Positions 23,285-31,384 of a stretch of 32,212 bases of DNA are shown here, piece by piece. The DNA is taken from the NCBI GenBank assembly GCA_031278605.1, contig JAITKB010000098.1:1-32212 (forward strand). The letters run 5' to 3'. The translations under genes were made by a program, and so were the position numbers. The first letter of the stretch is position 1. Every line of letters starts with the position of its first letter. The notes under the pieces are model-generated. The model was not told the origin of the DNA, did no database searches, and saw nothing but the letters and a program-made list of their open reading frames with translations. The DNA is from Tannerellaceae bacterium (GTDB lineage Bacteria > Bacteroidota > Bacteroidia > Bacteroidales > Tannerellaceae).

Positions 23285-25453
23285 GTGTCTGCAGGAACAA
23301 TCCTTCCGGCCGCGCTGGTTTTGTTGTGTGGGATGTTGCCTGTGTATGCGCAGCAGGAGGATTCCGTGGCGATCACCCTTGACCTGAAGGATGTGGTCAT
23401 CGTGAGTGAATCCTACCGCAAGGCGATGGAGCGAGCCTCGGCTTTGCCCATAGAAGTCGCCGGCGAGCAATTCCTGATGCAGCACCTTGGCGGCAACCTC
23501 GCACAAACCCTGGCGCATCTGCCGGGTATACACTCCATGGATATTGGTTCGGGATTCGCTAAGCCCATGATACGCGGAATGGGATTCAATCGCATCTCCG
23601 TAACCGAAAATGGGATCAAGCAGGAAGGTCAGCAATGGGGCGCCGATCATGGTCTCGAAATAGACGCCTTCGGCGCCGAACGGATCCTCGTGCGCAAAGG
23701 ACCGGCCTCGCTACTCTATGGAAGCGACGCCATGGGAGGAGTGATTGAAATATCCCAACTCCCGCCCCCACCCGATAACCGGGTGTTCGGGGAAGTGATC
23801 ACCCTGGGCAAGTCGGGAAACGCCACCCTGGGCGGTTCGCTGATGACGGGCTTCCGCTACGAAGCCTTTCATGCCAAACTGCGCTACTCCGAACAGCATT
23901 TTGCCGATTACCGCATCCCCGCCGATACCATCGTATACCTCACCCAACACATGCCGGTGCACGGGCGGAGGCTGAAGAATACCGCCGGCTTCGAACGCGA
24001 CGCATCCCTTCACGCCGGATACCGCCTGGGAGCCTACGGGGCAACGTATGTCCTGAGCAATGCCTTCCAGCAAACGGGTTTCTTCCCCGGTGCACATGGC
24101 ATACCCGATGCGGCAAGACTGACCGACGACGGGAACCGCCGCAACGTAGACCTGCCTTTCAGCCGGGTGAATCACCTGAAGGCTTCCTCAAGGCAACAGT
24201 ACGCCTTCCCGTCGGGCACGATTGCCTGGGACGCCGGATTTCAGCAGAACGACCGCGAGGAATGGAGCTTGTTCCATACGCATTACGCCGGGCAGTCGCC
24301 GCCGGAGAAGGAGGCGGACAGGGAACTGGCCTTTACGCTCCGAACCTTCAGCTCTTCGGCCCGGCTGAGGCTCTTTCCCTCCGGGCAATGGGAGCATACG
24401 TTCGGCTGGGATATGCATCTTCAGCACAACCGTATCGGCGGATATGCCTTCTTGCTGCCTGCCTACAGGCGCTTCTCCTCCGGGGCGCTCTGGCTCGCCT
24501 CGTACACCCCGGTTCCGGGCCTCGACCTGAGCGGGGGACTCCGTTACGACTTCGGGCGGATCCGATGCGAAGCATATAGCGATCCTTACCTCGAATCTTA
24601 CCTCCTCGGACGGGGATATACCGCCGGGCAAATAGAGGCCTACCGCTGGAGAAGCTACCCGGCGGACCGAAGCTTTGGCGATATCTCGGCTTCGGCAGGC
24701 CTCATCTGGACGCCGAACGGCACACATCGCTTCAAGGCAAACATCGGTCGGAGCTTTCGCTTGCCGGGGGCCAACGAGCTGGCCTCAAACGGCGTGCATC
24801 ACGGCGCTTTCCGACACGAACAGGGCGACCCCTCGCTCGGTTCCGAAAAAGGATGGCAGTGCGACGTTTCCGCGGCATACCAAGGGCCGGGACTCTCGCT
24901 CTCGCTCTCCCCCTTTGTTGCCTGGTTCGACAATTACATATACCTGAAGCCCACCGGCGAATGGTCGGCCTTACCCCATGCGGGGCAGATCTACCGTTAT
25001 ACGGGGGCCGAGGCTGTTTTTGCCGGAGCGGAAGCTGCACTGTCGGCAGATTTCCCGCAAGGTTTCACCTATGAGTTTACGGCCGAATATGTTCATACCT
25101 ACAATATGGACGAACATATCCCGCTAAGCTTTTCGCCTCCGCCCGCGATGAACAACACGCTCTCGTGGCGGAAAAAGGACCTGAGGGTGTATGCCGGATT
25201 GCAAAGCATCGCCGCCCAACACCGCACGGCGCGGAACGAAGACCCCACCCCCGGCGCTCACCTGCTGCACGGGGGAGCAAGCTTCCCCGTTGTGCTGTGC
25301 GGAACAAGGGCGGAGGTACATCTCTCGGTGCATAACCTCCTGGACACGGCGTTTTACAATCACCTGAGTTTTTACCGGAAAGTGGAAATCCCCGAACCGG
25401 GACGAAGCTTCCGATTCGTTATCAAAATACCTTTTAAAAACAATTTAAAATGA
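23285..25453 (+). CDS. TonB-dependent outer-membrane receptor, probable metal or metal-complex uptake
   Basis: This 722-residue receptor has a signal peptide (ILPAALVLLCGMLPVYAQQ), a plug domain directly after it (about 35-160) with no carboxypeptidase-like or STN extension, and a 22-strand-type barrel. The plug contains MIRGMGFNRISVTENGIKQEG, then WGADHGLEIDAFGAERI and VRKGPASLLYGSDAMGGVI. The ADHG segment resembles the corresponding region of zinc receptors such as ZnuD, though I cannot confirm orthology. Several extracellular-loop His residues occur, for example NGVHHGAFRHEQGD. The reading frame opens with GTG at 23285; no ATG in frame fits better. The DUF4625 gene overlaps the stop by ATGA. 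Confidence 0.85.
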   Translation: MSAGTILPAALVLLCGMLPVYAQQEDSVAITLDLKDVVIVSESYRKAMERASALPIEVAGEQFLMQHLGGNLAQTLAHLPGIHSMDIGSGFAKPMIRGMGFNRISVTENGIKQEGQQWGADHGLEIDAFGAERILVRKGPASLLYGSDAMGGVIEISQLPPPPDNRVFGEVITLGKSGNATLGGSLMTGFRYEAFHAKLRYSEQHFADYRIPADTIVYLTQHMPVHGRRLKNTAGFERDASLHAGYRLGAYGATYVLSNAFQQTGFFPGAHGIPDAARLTDDGNRRNVDLPFSRVNHLKASSRQQYAFPSGTIAWDAGFQQNDREEWSLFHTHYAGQSPPEKEADRELAFTLRTFSSSARLRLFPSGQWEHTFGWDMHLQHNRIGGYAFLLPAYRRFSSGALWLASYTPVPGLDLSGGLRYDFGRIRCEAYSDPYLESYLLGRGYTAGQIEAYRWRSYPADRSFGDISASAGLIWTPNGTHRFKANIGRSFRLPGANELASNGVHHGAFRHEQGDPSLGSEKGWQCDVSAAYQGPGLSLSLSPFVAWFDNYIYLKPTGEWSALPHAGQIYRYTGAEAVFAGAEAALSADFPQGFTYEFTAEYVHTYNMDEHIPLSFSPPPAMNNTLSWRKKDLRVYAGLQSIAAQHRTARNEDPTPGAHLLHGGASFPVVLCGTRAEVHLSVHNLLDTAFYNHLSFYRKVEIPEPGRSFRFVIKIPFKNNLK

Positions 25454-25938
25454 AAACAAAAACAAATTATATTTCCCTGATCTCCCTTTGCCTTTCGGCA
25501 ATGTTTACCCTCTCCCTGGCATCCTGCGAAAGCGGCGATACCACCAAACCGGTTATCAACCTGATAGAGCCTGCCGAAGGCGATGTGCTGGAAATCGGCC
25601 AGGATGTGCACTTTGAAATGGAACTGTCGGACAACGACCTCCTGCGGGAATACAAGGTAGAGATTCACAACAATTTCGACAACCATTCCCACGAAGCTAC
25701 CCGCGCCGAAGAAACGCTTGTGCCGTTCTACTTTGAGCAGACATGGAACGATATATCGGGCAAAAAGAACGCCCAGGTGCATCACCACGACATCGTTATC
25801 CCTGCCAATGCCGAACCGGGCGACTATCACCTGGAAGTGTTCTGCACCGATGCTTCGGGCAATGAGGCCTACCTCGTACGCAACATCGAGCTGTCCTACG
25901 AAGGCGGCGACCACGACCACGACCACGACGAGGATTAA
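25450..25938 (+). CDS. DUF4625 lipoprotein with His-rich C-terminus
   Basis: This 162-residue lipoprotein has a signal ending in SLASC, then a single immunoglobulin-like DUF4625 domain (KPVINLIEPAEGD to ASGNEAYLVRNIEL). Three His-rich sites stand out: NHSHE (about residue 78), VHHHD (about 116) and the tail GGDHDHDHDED. The protein should be lipid-anchored, likely at the outer membrane. Its ATG overlaps the TGA of the TonB receptor gene (ATGA), so the two are translationally coupled. The acidic His tail suggests that it binds a transition metal and passes it to, or collects it from, the receptor. The convergent GNAT gene ends 12 bases downstream. Confidence 0.8.
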   Translation: MKTKTNYISLISLCLSAMFTLSLASCESGDTTKPVINLIEPAEGDVLEIGQDVHFEMELSDNDLLREYKVEIHNNFDNHSHEATRAEETLVPFYFEQTWNDISGKKNAQVHHHDIVIPANAEPGDYHLEVFCTDASGNEAYLVRNIELSYEGGDHDHDHDED

Positions 25939-25950
25939 CCCCTCCCCGTC

Positions 25951-26424
25951 CTATTCCAGAGACTTCCTCCAGTAGTACATACCGGGGGAAGTCTCCTCAA
26001 ACCCCAGCGATTGATATAGATGTTGGGCGGCGAGGTTATCCTTCCTCACTTCGAGTGTTATACGGGCGGCCCCCCGGCGCCTCGCCTCCTGTATCATGCC
26101 GTTCATCAGCAAACGGCCCACCCCCCTGCCACGGTATTCCGGGCGGACAATCACATCGTGAATATTGATCATCGGTCGGACGGAAAACGTAGAGAAGTTC
26201 TCAAACGCCACCAGCAACCCGACATACTTCCCGTGTACGCCGGCAAGCAAAACCACAGCCGAGGGATGTTGCTCCAGGCCTTGGGCCAGACGCAATTCTT
26301 CCGAAGCCTCGAGAGGTTCTCCGCCTCCCATTTCATCGGCTATATACACGTTGATAAGCGCAGCAAGAGCCTTTCGGTGTTCCGCGCAGGAGAAATCACA
26401 GGGAAAAAGATTGAAGGTTTCCAT
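25951..26424 (-). CDS. GNAT-family N-acetyltransferase
   Basis: This 157-residue protein is a single-domain GNAT enzyme that transfers an acetyl group from acetyl-CoA to an unknown amine. Motif A is VIVRPEYRGRGVGRLLM (91-107), containing the pyrophosphate-binding RGRGVG. The C-terminal LEVRKDNLAAQHLYQSLGF (124-142) is the usual motif B. Length is typical. The substrate is not predictable from sequence; the gene is not obviously part of an operon. A TAAGTTTG box (26457-26450, minus) lies 25 bases upstream of the start codon. The plus-strand ORF 26020..26526 is a shadow. Confidence 0.9.
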   Translation of the reverse strand: METFNLFPCDFSCAEHRKALAALINVYIADEMGGGEPLEASEELRLAQGLEQHPSAVVLLAGVHGKYVGLLVAFENFSTFSVRPMINIHDVIVRPEYRGRGVGRLLMNGMIQEARRRGAARITLEVRKDNLAAQHLYQSLGFEETSPGMYYWRKSLE

Positions 26425-26449
26425 TTCGTAAAGTTTAGTGTGAACGGCG

Positions 26450-26457
26450 CAAACTTA
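26450..26457 (-). promoter_or_regulatory. -7 promoter box of the GNAT gene
   Basis: TAAGTTTG on the minus strand matches TAnnTTTG. It lies inside an inverted repeat, CGTAAAGTTT (26427-26436) with AAACTTACG (26451-26459), that contains one unpaired base. Confidence 0.45.
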
Positions 26458-26503
26458 CGCAAAAACCCGCATACCGATACCCGACGTGCGCCTCACGCCG
26501 GGG

Positions 26504-28177
26504 TTATCCTCCTCCCTCCACGGTGAAGGAGGCTGTTGCACGTATCGGGCGGCCGTCGCGGGTGAGGCCTTCTACGGTTATCAGGAATGAGCCGGTGAAG
26601 TCCGATGTCGTGAAGGGCAGGGTGAGGGTGGAAGTGCCGTTGGTCCGCACCTCCGGCGCCCAGAGGAGAGTATGGCGGTAGTCGGGCACAGGCGAGCGGT
26701 CTCCGTCGCAATAGGCCGGAGCGTAGAAAGAGCGGCGGAGCTGCGTGCCCTCGTAATCCGTGAGGCGAAGCCAAGTCGAAGAGGCGAGGGTGGGATGGTC
26801 GTTGCGGAAACTGGTGAACGAGGCGATGCCCTCGAAGCGCCGACCGCCGAAGTAAAACGGATCGCGGTATACGTCCACCCGCTTGAGCCGGCGAACGTCG
26901 TAGTTGTACAAAAACGTGTGATCCGGAATGGGAATCCCGTCGAGCAGCACCAGCGAAGGATGGCCCGGGGAGAAATCCCGGAGGATGACCGACAGCCTGC
27001 GGAGGCCGTTCTCCGTCCGGAACGTGAGGTAGGGTATAAACTCCACGAACATCTCCTGCATCTGCGCAAAGCGCGTGTATTCATCCAGCAGATAGCGAAC
27101 GTCCGGCTGCCACCGGAAACAGGATTCCGAGGGCGTCGTACGGCTTATCGAATCGTAGGTAAACGAATACAGGGTCTGCACGCCCACGCTACGTTGCACC
27201 AACGCCTCCTCCCAGGCGGGATGGACGGCAAAGGAGGGCATAGGCAAGGGGCTATGGGTGACAAAGGGCGATTGAAGTTCGATGCGGCAAGCCTTACCTT
27301 CTTCGTTCGGGAAGGCTGCGAGGCCCACGCGCCGTTTCCCGCCGATGCGCTCGGTGTAGAAGGTTACGGCGGAGGATTGTTCGTTGACCTCGCTGCCGAA
27401 GAGGCGGATGTCGTCGCCTGCAAAACCCATCAAAGCCCAGGCTTTTGCCGGCAACGGTTCGCCTGTTTGCGCATCGACCATTCGTCCCTGTATGATGTGT
27501 CCTTCGTATTCCGGTCGGATGAAGTTCTTTTCTTCCCAGTCCGCTTGGGGGAGGGAGGCTATCTGTGTGCTCCAGCGGACGATGTCTGTTGTTTCCGGCA
27601 CGGGGATAAACTCGCTTCCGGCTACCGATACCGCCAGGGAATGTAGGTCGGCGGGCAATCCCTTGATGTGCAACTCACCCTGCGAACGCAGGGGATAAGC
27701 CGGGGCAGAGGGCCTGACGCTCACCCCTGCTTCGGCAACCGGAAGAATATCCGGGGCGGGCGATACAAGGCTTGTATCCGTGGGGACGCTGCGGTCGGTA
27801 CGATACGTATTCACGATGCCTATTGTTTTGCGGAAATACACCTCTGCGCCTTCGTTCTGCATATAGCGCGTATAGGCGATGAGGTGGTAATAACCGCTGG
27901 GCAAACGCGAAGGCAACTCCATCCATCCCTGACCCAGGCCGTCGGAGATCTCCAGCTTCACCTGTATCTGGGGTTGGGAGCCGTTGAGCAATTCCACATA
28001 GCCCACCTTACTGAGGTCGATGGGTTTGCCTTGGTGGTTTGTCAGATAGAGTTTCATCCACAGGTGTTCACCCGAAAGATAAACCTGTTTGTCGGTTTGC
28101 AGGTAGATGCGTTCGCGCACTTCCGACCGACCGGGGGCGGCGAGCAGGAGGAGAAGAAAAAGGATAGATGCTTTCAT
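26504..28177 (-). CDS. exported MG2-domain protein with TonB plug-like C-terminal module
   Basis: This 557-residue exported protein starts with a signal peptide (ILFLLLLLAAPGRS). An alpha-2-macroglobulin MG2-like domain follows directly (about 20-120: RIYLQTDKQVYLSGEHLWMKL, then GYVELLNGS and LPSGYYHLIAYTRYM). The middle part has a beta-domain with GRMVDAQTGEPLPAKA. The C-terminal part contains FAQMQEMFVEFIPYLTF, VLLDGIPIPDHTF and RRFEGIASFTSF, as in the plug-like modules that follow MG2 domains in many Bacteroidales proteins. No barrel follows. It begins 3 bases after the stop of the STN TonB receptor gene and should be co-translated with it. Function is unknown; a periplasmic or surface accessory of the receptor is plausible. 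Confidence 0.75.
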   Translation of the reverse strand: MKASILFLLLLLAAPGRSEVRERIYLQTDKQVYLSGEHLWMKLYLTNHQGKPIDLSKVGYVELLNGSQPQIQVKLEISDGLGQGWMELPSRLPSGYYHLIAYTRYMQNEGAEVYFRKTIGIVNTYRTDRSVPTDTSLVSPAPDILPVAEAGVSVRPSAPAYPLRSQGELHIKGLPADLHSLAVSVAGSEFIPVPETTDIVRWSTQIASLPQADWEEKNFIRPEYEGHIIQGRMVDAQTGEPLPAKAWALMGFAGDDIRLFGSEVNEQSSAVTFYTERIGGKRRVGLAAFPNEEGKACRIELQSPFVTHSPLPMPSFAVHPAWEEALVQRSVGVQTLYSFTYDSISRTTPSESCFRWQPDVRYLLDEYTRFAQMQEMFVEFIPYLTFRTENGLRRLSVILRDFSPGHPSLVLLDGIPIPDHTFLYNYDVRRLKRVDVYRDPFYFGGRRFEGIASFTSFRNDHPTLASSTWLRLTDYEGTQLRRSFYAPAYCDGDRSPVPDYRHTLLWAPEVRTNGTSTLTLPFTTSDFTGSFLITVEGLTRDGRPIRATASFTVEGGG

Positions 28178-28180
28178 GGT

Positions 28181-30667
28181 TCAGAACCTGATGTTGTAAG
28201 ATACGTATGGGATGGGAACGCCGAAGATGGCGAGTTGATAACTTTTAAGGCTCCCTTCCTCGGACAGGTAATACACGGAGTAGACGTTCCTGCGCCCGGT
28301 TACGTTGTATACGCCGAGGGAGACGGAACTGTGCGTGAGGTTGGTGAGGTGGTGGCTGGGTTCGATGTTCAGGGCGATGTCCAGGCGGAAGAAGTCGGGG
28401 ATGCGGTATTGATTCCGTTCGGAGAAGTACACAAACTCGCCGCCGGCATAATAATGTTTGCTTACGGGGAGGCTGATGGGGCGTCCGGTGCTGTAATCGC
28501 AGTTGAGGGACATGCTGTAACGTTGCGTAAACTTATAGTTGCCCACCAGCTTCACGTCGTGCGGCTTGTCGTAATCGGCCGGATACCAGCGGCCGTTGTT
28601 TACCGGCGTTGCGATGCGTGCATCGTTTTGGCGGAGCAGGGTGCGCGAATAAGAGTAGCTGATCCACCCATTGAGTTTGCCTGCTGTTTTGCGCAGCATC
28701 ACCTCCAGGCCGTAGGCTTTGCCTTGGGTATTCACCACATCGGTTTCGATGTGATGGTTCATCAGCAGTTCGGCTCCGCTACGGTAATCCAGGTAATCGT
28801 TCATGGTTTTGTAGTAGGCTTCTATGGAGGTTTCCAGCAGGAGTTTGGGGAAGTTGCCGTAGAGTCCGGCGGTTGTTTGCGCTCCGGTTTGCGGGCGTAT
28901 GTTTGCATCGCTGAGTTTCCAGGTGTCGTTAGGGGCCATGATGGTGGTATTGGAGAGTTTGTGGATGTTCTGCCGCATGGTGTTGTATCCGGCCTTGAAG
29001 GAGAAGCCCCGGGCAAACTCATAGCGTGCCGAGAGGCGGAACTCCGGGCCGTGATACGTCTGGTAAATGCTCCCCTTCTCGGCCGTTACGGTCTGGGCGA
29101 TGCTGGAGAGCGTGGGCAAAACATCTTCTTCGTAATGGTTGTAGGTGCGCGCACCCAGGGCGTTGTACACCGTGTAGCGCAGTCCCAGGTCTATGGAGAG
29201 GCTGCGGGAGATGTCCCAGCGGTTGCCGGCATAGAGGGCCGATTCCAGGGCATGTTCCCGTTGCATAGGGTCGTCGATCACCAGGGATTCCCGATTGAAG
29301 GGGGCGTAATGTCCGGGGTTGAGGTTGTACAGGAGGCTGCTCAGCCCGAAATTCACGGTATGTTGCGCGGCATGACGCGTGAAGTCCAGCCGTGCGTAGT
29401 ATTGGTCGATGCCGAAGGTGAGGTTGTAGGCGTTGGCCGGTATTTCGGTGTTTTGGGTGTGATAATCGTAATGATCGTACCCGGCGGTTAGTGCGGCCAG
29501 GAGTTTGGGGCTGAAGATGTGCCTCCATTTCAGGGCGGCGTTGGCATTGCGGTAGGCATAATGCTCGCCGGTATTGAAGCTGAAGCGGTCGCGGCTGAAG
29601 TAGCCGTGGGCTGTCAGGTTATCGTAGTTGCTGAACTTATGGGCGATGGAGGCGTTCAGGTCATAGAAGCCTGCGTTCCCGTGGCGGTACCCGCTTTTTT
29701 CGGGCAGTTGCCTTAGGATCCAATCCGAATACGTGGTACGTCCTCCAACGAGGTAAGAGGTTTTCCCTCCGGGCATCGGCCCTTCCAGGGTGAGTTGGCT
29801 GGTGAGCAACCCCAGGCTGGCCGAACCGACGAATTTCTCCTTGTTCCCTTCCCTTCCGTTTATTTCGAGCACCGAGGAGATGCGCCCGCCGTATTCCGGG
29901 GGGATGCTGCTTTTGAAGAGTTCCATATCCTGCACTACTTCGGGGTTGATGGCCGAGAAGAAGCCGAAGAGATGCGTAGGGTTGTAGATGGTTCCTGCGT
30001 TGAGGAGGATGAGGTTTTGGTCGGTGGCTCCTCCTCTTACGTTGAAACCTCCCGAAACTTCTCCCACGGTTTTGACGCCCGGCAGCGAGGTGACGATACG
30101 CATGATGTCGCGTTCGCCGAAGACGGTTGGGATATTTTTGATGGCTTTCACTTCCAGGCGTTCGACGCCGAGGGTGGTTCCCCGCACGTTTTCCCTCATG
30201 GATGAGGAGGAGATCAGTATTTCGTCCAGTTCATAGACGGGCAGATCCGCTTCTTCCGTGCGGGGAGGTTGCGTTTCAAACACCGTGGGCTGCGTGGCGA
30301 TGGTTTCTTCGCGCCGGACTACCTGCTCGAAATATCCTGGGGGGAGGGAAGTCATCAACTCGGCATTGGGAGTGAGGAACAGGCTGTTTTTGTACTGCGA
30401 CACGTTCAGGGCTGTTTCTTTCAGGGCCGTACGCAACGCTTCGAGCGGCTCTGCGTTGTGAACCCGGAGGGTAATCTTGAGCGTATCCACCTGCTGCGGG
30501 AGGTAGAAGACGCGCAGGGGGGTATGTTCCTCAATGTAGCGGAAGAGTTCCGTTGCCGGGCGTTGCTCCAGGCTAAGGGTGAGACGCTCCTGTCCCCAAG
30601 GGGTAGCGGGCAGGGCCAGGAGAAGGAGAAGGGGGAGGTGTATTCTTGGTATGATCTTCATCATCAT
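28181..30667 (-). CDS. TonB-dependent receptor with N-terminal STN domain
   Basis: This 828-residue outer-membrane receptor has a signal peptide (LPLLLLLALPATPWGQ), then an STN-type domain (about 29-100: LTLSLEQRPATELFRYIEE to VSQYKNSLFLTP). A spacer and a plug follow (about 150-270: DEILISSSSMRENVRG, SGGFNVRGGATDQNLILLN, FKSSIPPEYGGRISSVLEI). The barrel ends in the aromatic residue of YVSYNIRF. An STN domain often contacts an anti-sigma factor, but no sigma/anti-sigma pair is visible in this window. The usual carboxypeptidase-like domain between STN and plug is absent. Several Met codons open the frame (30667, 30664, 30661). The gene is flanked at 2-3 bases by same-strand genes, so it is the third gene of a four-gene operon. 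Ligand is unknown. Confidence 0.85.
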   Translation of the reverse strand: MMMKIIPRIHLPLLLLLALPATPWGQERLTLSLEQRPATELFRYIEEHTPLRVFYLPQQVDTLKITLRVHNAEPLEALRTALKETALNVSQYKNSLFLTPNAELMTSLPPGYFEQVVRREETIATQPTVFETQPPRTEEADLPVYELDEILISSSSMRENVRGTTLGVERLEVKAIKNIPTVFGERDIMRIVTSLPGVKTVGEVSGGFNVRGGATDQNLILLNAGTIYNPTHLFGFFSAINPEVVQDMELFKSSIPPEYGGRISSVLEINGREGNKEKFVGSASLGLLTSQLTLEGPMPGGKTSYLVGGRTTYSDWILRQLPEKSGYRHGNAGFYDLNASIAHKFSNYDNLTAHGYFSRDRFSFNTGEHYAYRNANAALKWRHIFSPKLLAALTAGYDHYDYHTQNTEIPANAYNLTFGIDQYYARLDFTRHAAQHTVNFGLSSLLYNLNPGHYAPFNRESLVIDDPMQREHALESALYAGNRWDISRSLSIDLGLRYTVYNALGARTYNHYEEDVLPTLSSIAQTVTAEKGSIYQTYHGPEFRLSARYEFARGFSFKAGYNTMRQNIHKLSNTTIMAPNDTWKLSDANIRPQTGAQTTAGLYGNFPKLLLETSIEAYYKTMNDYLDYRSGAELLMNHHIETDVVNTQGKAYGLEVMLRKTAGKLNGWISYSYSRTLLRQNDARIATPVNNGRWYPADYDKPHDVKLVGNYKFTQRYSMSLNCDYSTGRPISLPVSKHYYAGGEFVYFSERNQYRIPDFFRLDIALNIEPSHHLTNLTHSSVSLGVYNVTGRRNVYSVYYLSEEGSLKSYQLAIFGVPIPYVSYNIRF

Positions 30668-30669
30668 GG

Positions 30670-31353
30670 TTATGGATTTAAGGATTCATAATACATTACG
30701 GTGCGGACGATTGCCTCGTGTGCTTCCTGTCTGAAGTTGAGTTGTTGACGACGGAAGAACAGTTTCAGTTCTTTTTTCTTTCCTGCAAAGAGTTTGAGCA
30801 GGCTGTTTTTGCTTCCCACGCTGTGGTATTGTCCGTCTTTATGGATATAAAACCTTGTGCGTGTGGTGAAGGTCTGTTCGATATTCATCCCGTTTGTCAT
30901 GCGTTCGATGAGTTTGGTTTGACGTTTCCACACGGAATATTTGCCGTTGTAGAGTCGGGCGTAGTAGCCTGGGGAGGGAAGGGCGGTTTCTTTCCCGTCG
31001 TTGTAGATAAGCGTGTAGGAAGAAAAGACAACCGAGTCGACCCGTTCCGACGGCAGGGCGATACCGGCGTGAAATTCCGGGGCGAGCACCACGAGTTCGT
31101 CTGTATATACATTGACGCGCATGGGTTGTTGCGGATAGGTTCGTTTGGCGAAATACAGTGTTCCTTCGCGGTAGTGTTCCGTATCCAGGTAGGGGTGTTG
31201 ATGGATGTGTGCGTAAGTGGTTTCTTCCTTGCCCGCATAGAGAACCGCCCGGGCTCCGGCGTGGAGCAGGTAGTTGTTTATTTCCTTTTCCTGTGCCCGG
31301 GCTGCGGAGAAGATGGTCGTCAGACACAAGCTGCAAAGTACGTATCGTTTCAT
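30670..31353 (-). CDS. exported protein of unknown function, operon partner of the STN receptor
   Basis: I do not recognise this 227-residue protein. It has a signal peptide (MKRYVLCSLCLTTIFSAARA) followed by a soluble, charged domain. Visible segments are AGARAVLYAGKEETTYAHIH, YARLYNGKYSVWKRQTKLI and a basic tail LLKLFAGKKKELKLFFRRQ. The track start (31668) lies inside the upstream DUF4249 gene; the Met at 31353, or 31359 two codons earlier, gives a proper signal peptide. It lies 31 bases after the DUF4249 gene and 2 bases before the STN receptor gene on the same strand. Periplasmic or surface location is expected, with a role tied to the receptor. Confidence 0.7.
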   Translation of the reverse strand: MKRYVLCSLCLTTIFSAARAQEKEINNYLLHAGARAVLYAGKEETTYAHIHQHPYLDTEHYREGTLYFAKRTYPQQPMRVNVYTDELVVLAPEFHAGIALPSERVDSVVFSSYTLIYNDGKETALPSPGYYARLYNGKYSVWKRQTKLIERMTNGMNIEQTFTTRTRFYIHKDGQYHSVGSKNSLLKLFAGKKKELKLFFRRQQLNFRQEAHEAIVRTVMYYESLNP

Positions 31354-31384
31354 CGGCATATATCTATATATAATTAATGCGTTG

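Noticed and set aside
27668-29491. 607-residue plus-strand ORF opposite the STN receptor and MG2 gene
   Set aside because: It runs across two well-supported minus-strand genes and the gap between them, has no recognisable domain, and looks like a GC-rich antisense shadow.
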